64,000 nt of DNA from Torreya grandis (taxonomy: Eukaryota; Streptophyta; Pinopsida; Cupressales; Taxaceae), in NCBI GenBank assembly GCA_037957365.1, contig JARHVA010001923.1, forward strand, positions 2,019,501 through 2,083,500, given 5' to 3'. The notes beneath the pieces are model-generated. The model made no database searches and was not told where the DNA came from. It saw nothing but the letters and a program-made list of their open reading frames with translations. This document shows, one piece after another, positions 58,341-64,000 of the stretch (the stretch's first letter is position 1; the number at the start of each line of letters is the position of its first letter). The position numbers were made by a program, and so were the translations under genes.

Positions 58341-61300
58341 TAGTTGAGTGTTTAAATGTTGATTGCAAAGGGAGTATCCCATGCTTGCACTAGTTGTGGT
58401 TATCTAAGACCCTAGAATTTTCATAAAAAAATCAAGGTCTAGAATTTTGGGTAGAGAAAGAGGTTTGAAATAGCTTATGGCTATGGAAATTAGTTCACAT
58501 TTTTTCTCTCTCTTTCTCTCCTTTATGAACCATCCTTAAAAATATAAGTCACTCACTATTCCTTCTTCATCTAAGCAAGCAACCAGTTTTCTAAGATTTC
58601 TCCTCATTTGGGCATCATGATAGAAAAATCAATTTTATGTATTTTGTCAAGAGTATGAGCCACCTTCTCATGATATTTTTTAGCTTCTTTCCACATGTGT
58701 GAGGGTCATATGATCTCAAAAAAACATACAATGCAAATCTACAATCTCCAGGTAGTAAAGAGAGATTGTATAATTCATGAAGCATCCAAGAACACCAAGA
58801 TTTTATGGAATTTTATTTGTAGGGGTTTCATTCATGTCATAGGTCCTTCATTCAAGTGGAATAAATATTCCTCAAGTTCAATTTCCCTCAAACACCATCA
58901 ATCACCTCAAACCTCCTCTTAGTCACTTTTTAGCATATGTTAAGGAAAGTTAACATCTATTAAGGTTATTAGCATAATCATAGGTTTCTTTTACATGATG
59001 TATACCTCCTTTAAGAGACTCCAAAGTGGTATGGCTGATTGGTCTACATACCTATGCTCCCTCCATGGTCTTTAAGACTACCTAGAGATGGGATTTAATG
59101 TTCATTTCACCTCCATCATGTTTCATCCCCAAACATAGTCTTGTCACTACCTTTTCACTATTGTAAAGCTTCATATCCATCTCCATTCTCTTTTCCATTA
59201 TCCATTCACATATCACCACCTTCAATCCACTTACACCTCATTGATACACTTTTAGAAAGGATTCAAAAGTGTTTATTAGCCATCATGGCTATGAAATTAG
59301 GTATGCAATCTTAAAACCCTACTAAGACTAAGAGGAATGATCACCTACAACAAGGCAAACTTAGTCAAGATATGCTTCATTAAGGTATTATCTTGATAAT
59401 ACTAGAATACATGGATATCTCAATGATGAAGGTTGAACTATCTCTATCAGTTACTTTGAATTAATAATAGGTTCACCAATAATCTTTTAACCTTATTGAG
59501 GTCACTTTCCAATAGTCTGTATAAGCACACAGTCAACCTTGACCTACAGCTAAAGTCATAGTATATTTTTAACTTTTATTGAGGTCAATTTCAAGAAGGG
59601 CTTATGGATTGAGGAATATGAGGTAAATTTTACACTCTATAAAAAAATATAACATCATATTCATGTTGGTAATCATCCTCAAAGTCTTCTAAAATACAAT
59701 CTTATCTCAGTTTGTATAAGATATAATAGATTATCACCCATAATCATCTATGGAATAATTGGATTACTATCTCCAAAATATTCTATGTTTTGGATTTGAA
59801 GAGGGATAGAGATCATGGTATTAATTTTATGATCAAGGTTAAAATGGGAGATATGATGAACCAATAAGGTGATCTAGAATCAATCGTGAAAGATCACCTA
59901 CTTCTATAGTCATGTTTTCAAGCATACACATCATAAGCCAAGAAGTGGGCAAAGAAATGTGAAGACTTTCAAGAAAGTATGAGCTTAAAATTAGGATATG
60001 AAACTTATATGAATCATTGCATGAATTAATTATAGGTTCATAATATAAATCATATACTCTCTCCTAGTATCCCATCTGACACAGTCCATATAATGACCAA
60101 ATACTCATACACAATCAATATTATGATGAAGAAAGTTATATGATACAAAAAGTAAAATAATGAGTTTGAAAAGATAGTGTGATTAAGTGATGCTCATAAA
60201 ATAGATTAGAATACCTTGAGTGTGAATCAAACTTATTATTGAACATATTTTCATATGAAACTCCATCTATAGTAGTGTTTGAAGAATATTGAAGTATATG
60301 AGTCTTTGATAAAATAAATAAATGATTAAGAAGGTGTTGATATGCCTTTAGGTTCATTAAATTTTATGACCAAAGGTTGAGAGTCACAAGATATATGGTG
60401 AGAGTGATCATACTCGGGTCCAAATTACAAAGGGTTTTCATAGTCATTCACCTCAGTCAACTATCATCTATAGCCTTCTCAAGACAAGTTTATCTCCAAT
60501 TTGCAAGATGATAAGAGTAGAGTGGTCTAATGAAGGAGTTTCATGATGAAATGGAAGATTGATGAGAATGAAAAAAATTTAAATAGGTCAAGGTGTGAAT
60601 AAGGTTACCCAAGAAAGGTACAGTGAAGGTCAACCTTGAAATGTTCACCTACAGCCATACTAGCGTCAATTCCATCTCATATATCCATATACCCTAAAGA
60701 TACAATTAAAGACACATTTTAGTCAAGGGGGGAGAATGTGAGGTCATCTATGTATTAAAATGGAAAATTAACTTCATCATACCTTCTCCAAGACCATATA
60801 TGATCTACTACCAACTCATGAAGGTACATAGGCCTATGTACAAAACTAGGACTATAAGAGGCCTAAAAACACCCTTAGAGAACAAATGTACTAAGGAAGA
60901 GTTAAGAAGAGGTTTCAAAATGACTTGGGAGGTAAGAAAGGTTATAAAATATGGTTAAATAGATCTCAAACACTTCCATTCCCCCAATATTCACCTATAG
61001 TAGTATGATGGAGCTAGTCACATTGATATTTTTTGAAGAGACATGGTGTTTACTAGGGTGCATAAGATTAAGTTTGACCAATGAATTATAAAAAAATTTC
61101 CATGAAGGTAACTAAAAAACAATAATATCCTTTTTGACACTCACATTTCATATTTAAAATCATTAAAAGGTCATAACTTAACTGGTATAGTTGAAAAACC
61201 ATGAAAATTAAAAATGTAATCAATGCCTAATAGGCAGTTTTGAGAGAATTTAAGGTTTTAGAGATTTTTTAGGTGAATTTGGGTTATCATTTTTGGTAAA

Positions 61301-64000
61301 TATTATAATTTTAAGTGTATATAACTATTAATTATATCCTAAATCTCATATGATCATTATAATCACTCATTTTTCTATCACAGATAAACCCCAGTCAATT
61401 AAGCAGTTATAGAGGAGAATAGATGCACATTTGGAAAGTTTTGAAGAGAAATAGAGAGTTAGGACTTCATGAAGAGGTATTGAGACATGTAAAGAATTAT
61501 TATAGTTTCCTTATATTATTTTTATGGTTTCCAAGATACAGTCATCTTTCAAGTTGAAATCTTTATGGGCTAGTTAAGTAAAGGAAAGCTAAGACAGGTC
61601 TGAGCACTAGTTTGATGACATCCATCTATTTTGAGAGATATTTGAAGATTTTAGTCATATATAAATAATATAAAATATATTTTATAATATAATTTATTAA
61701 TAAATTTTAGGTTAACTAATAAATACCACCAAACCTAGTCATCGGGGTTTTACAAGTTATGACTACTTGGAACCCTAGGGTAGTGAAATCAAGACATATA
61801 GAGCATAAGATAACCCTCAGGATAAACCAAAGAGTTTTATCACTATGGTACAAACATTTATGGGTGTAAAAATCCATAAAATATATTCATGAAGGAGGAA
61901 AGACTTTTAGACCTCTATTTTACATAGACACACAGTCTAAACAATCATTCCCACAAGCAATCTCAAGAGACCATCAAGATAAAATGAAGTTTGGGAAGTA
62001 AAAATAAGTTTTAAAAGGTTTAATACAAATTTAAATCATATAATATTATTATTTTTAACCTCAAAATTCACCTAAATGTCACTTAAACCTCCAACACTTT
62101 GATTTGGCCAATTAGGCCTAGAAGGCCTATATCACCTTTAGGCACTTGCAGGCTCTATCAATAAAATATGAATTCATGAGGATGTGTAAGGGTATGTTTA
62201 ATTTCCCATGAATTTTATTTCAATTAGATATAAATAAAATAAATTTAATTTTTATCCTTAAGGAGCTAATTCAAACTATGCAGTTAAGACAACCATTCGA
62301 ACCACTTATTTCAATGCTCATATGTTTCATCATATAAGGAGTTGGACAAAATTATTTTATAATAACTTGAATACCCATGTGAAATTAAAATCAATGAAGT
62401 ATTTAGTTTTATTTAGGATATGATTTTTATGAACCATCAATAAGACTATAAGTATGTCCAAGATGCAAACAAAACCCTACAAGTCAACTTCTTTATGTAT
62501 GTATCTTTACACACTCTTTTCATGGTAACCCAAGATTCTAAGTAAAATTTAAGGGTTTTATGGAATAAATATCCATGGAAATAAGTTATGGTTTGTAGGT
62601 CCATACTTTATTAACTATCGTTAAGAAGGTTCACCTCTAAAACACTTCCTAAACCCTCCTATAGACCAATTTTGTAGAAGTGAAGTTTATTACATCCAAA
62701 CACCCATAAATCACCTGATAACCATTAAAAAATGAATTACACTCAGAGAGGGTCTTGGAAATGGTACCGTTATGTAAGGAACTATACAAACATGGTAAAA
62801 AATAGGATTTTTTGAGGAAAAAGTGCAAAAACATATGTATAAGATAGTTTAAGATGATTCCAATAATTGAAGATGATTTTTTGGAACTTTTATACCTACT
62901 TAATCCATCAGATGATCAAAACCATGCTTGGAAATGCCTTTATGAGTCTCTTCAAATTAGCTAGTCTATAAAAAAGGAAGATAGATTAGACTAGTTAGCT
63001 AGTTTAACCACTTTGTAGGTGTTACTTGCCCAAGAAGACCTATTTCATGATTTGAGGAATTGATTTAGGCCTAAAAATATATTTTTCATAGGTTTATAAA
63101 GTTTCATGTAGGGATTTTAGAGCCATCAAGTGCAATAAGTTAGGCTATTAGGCCCAATTGGCCTAGTAGACATATTTGGTCAATTAAGTAAAGTAGAAAA
63201 TGGTGTTGGAAGCTATTGATTAAAGTTTACGTGGATTTATCACACTTAATAACTAATATTTGATTGGTAATCAGTGGCATAATTGATCTTTATTGACAAT
63301 CACATTATTGATTCTTATCGTGAGTTGACTGACCCTTAAGAGATAATCAATGTATGACTAACTTTAAAGTGAAGTCATTTTCCAAGTTATGGTGTATCAT
63401 GAGTCAAAATGAGTTTAAATAACTATGGCCCACCACCTTGTTTTCAATGCCAAATATCTCATTCAAGGAGCATGCAAGAGTACTAGACATAAATAGATAT
63501 CTTGAGGACTAGTTATAGAAGTTGTAACTAAAGTTTTGTATAGTTAATGATTGAATGACTCTTTATTATCTCCTCTATTCCATTATCTTGGCTATTTCTA
63601 TTCTCATGTTCTATATATTCAAGCTTGTAAGCCTTATTTCAAGATCCCTCTCTTGGGAATGAAGAAACTCTACCAAGATTAAACTTTGTAACCTCTCGAA
63701 TCAATAAAATTGACTATTGTATCATCTCTATGATTGACTTATAATTTATATATGCTTGTTTAGATGTGTATAATTGGTATGAATCTTACCTTAGTATATA
63801 CTTGGCACACCTATATATTGATGAATTATCTTTTGTAGTTTATATGAAGTGTCAAAGGTTGATGATCAGATTTATAGTGTAACAAGGTTGAAAGTGTTTC
63901 AAAGTAGACCTCTCTCTCTTTACCTCCAAGTTATTGTCATTCACAAAGACCTCGATGTGAAACAATGTTGCATAAGAATCCTTAGAGATAGTCTCTTAGT
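58341..64000. mobile_element. W: non-coding LTR-like sequence to the window end
   Basis: No supported coding sequence; the small open frames (58,695-58,922; 60,136-60,357; 62,649-62,834) match nothing I know. It shares recurring phrases with Z: 'TCACCTA(C/T)AG' at about 60,639 and 60,993 (Z: 20,863 and 21,034) and 'AGGCCTA' at about 62,115 and 63,067 (Z: 20,525). A promoter/polyA layout lies near the end: CTATATATTC at 63,611 and AATAAAAT at 63,703, as in an LTR R region. W is probably part of a long LTR or of a stripped element of the same broad class as Z, continuing past the window. Confidence 0.4.

Noticed and set aside
58500..58530. CT-rich tract as a microsatellite or promoter element
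   Set aside because: Too short and irregular to call; similar tracts occur in the Y LTRs and in Z without shared context.
1..64000. CRISPR arrays, bacterial operons, tRNA or rRNA genes
   Set aside because: No regular repeat-spacer array, no tRNA-like cloverleaf with a GTTCRA box that I could support, no rRNA motifs; composition and content are those of plant repeats.

Overview
The window looks like intergenic DNA of a very large land-plant nuclear genome. It is strongly AT-rich, CG dinucleotides are rare, I can support no intact host gene, rRNA or tRNA, and nearly everything recognisable is a decayed Ty3/gypsy-type LTR retrotransposon. The long LTRs, the plant mobile domain (PMD) and the integrase/RNase H types point to a plant. 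The exact group (conifer, cycad, fern or large-genome angiosperm) cannot be told from the sequence alone. All coding stretches are broken by stops and frameshifts, many at positions where related proteins have Trp or Gln (TGG or CAG read as TAG), as expected for old methylated DNA.

From 1 to 45,639 the window can be read as a stack of insertions. The key is a repeat family, here called N, with ~1.15-1.19 kb LTRs. An N copy (N1, + strand) survives at 2,072-5,528. The 3' end of another copy (N0) lies in front of it, with its LTR at 881-2,071. A third copy (N2, minus strand) starts at 5,529 with its 3' LTR and reaches 45,639. N2 is split at 12,592 by a fourth copy (N3, + strand, 12,597-43,844) whose two LTRs are both present. 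N3 itself carries two insertions: Z (18,896-24,223, non-coding, LTR-like) and Y (27,746-39,265). Y is a complete 11.5 kb Ty3/gypsy element with 2.5 kb LTRs and a perfect TTAAT target duplication.

The N family is the most interesting object. Two independent copies (N2 and N3) agree on its plan: LTR, gag with a CHHC knuckle, protease, an unrecognised acidic/hydrophobic and proline-rich ORF with further CHHC knuckles, a non-coding part, then a PMD gene on the opposite strand, then a polypurine tract and the 3' LTR. No reverse transcriptase, RNase H or integrase is seen in either copy. It therefore looks like a non-autonomous gag-protease element that has carried an antisense PMD gene for a long time. 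Y, sitting inside N3, carries gag, protease, an extra RNase H placed before the reverse transcriptase, RT, normal RNase H and integrase.

From 45,640 to 52,570 there is a different gypsy element (V): gag, zinc knuckles, protease, a second gag-like segment, RT, RNase H and integrase. From 54,266 to 57,266 there is a long decayed ORF (U) ending in a coiled-coil-like part, followed at once by a polypurine tract and an LTR-like sequence (57,383 onward). The remainder to 64,000 (W) is non-coding and LTR-like. It shares short recurring motifs with Z and ends with a TATA and polyA-signal arrangement. Names N, Y, Z, V, U and W are labels for this report only.
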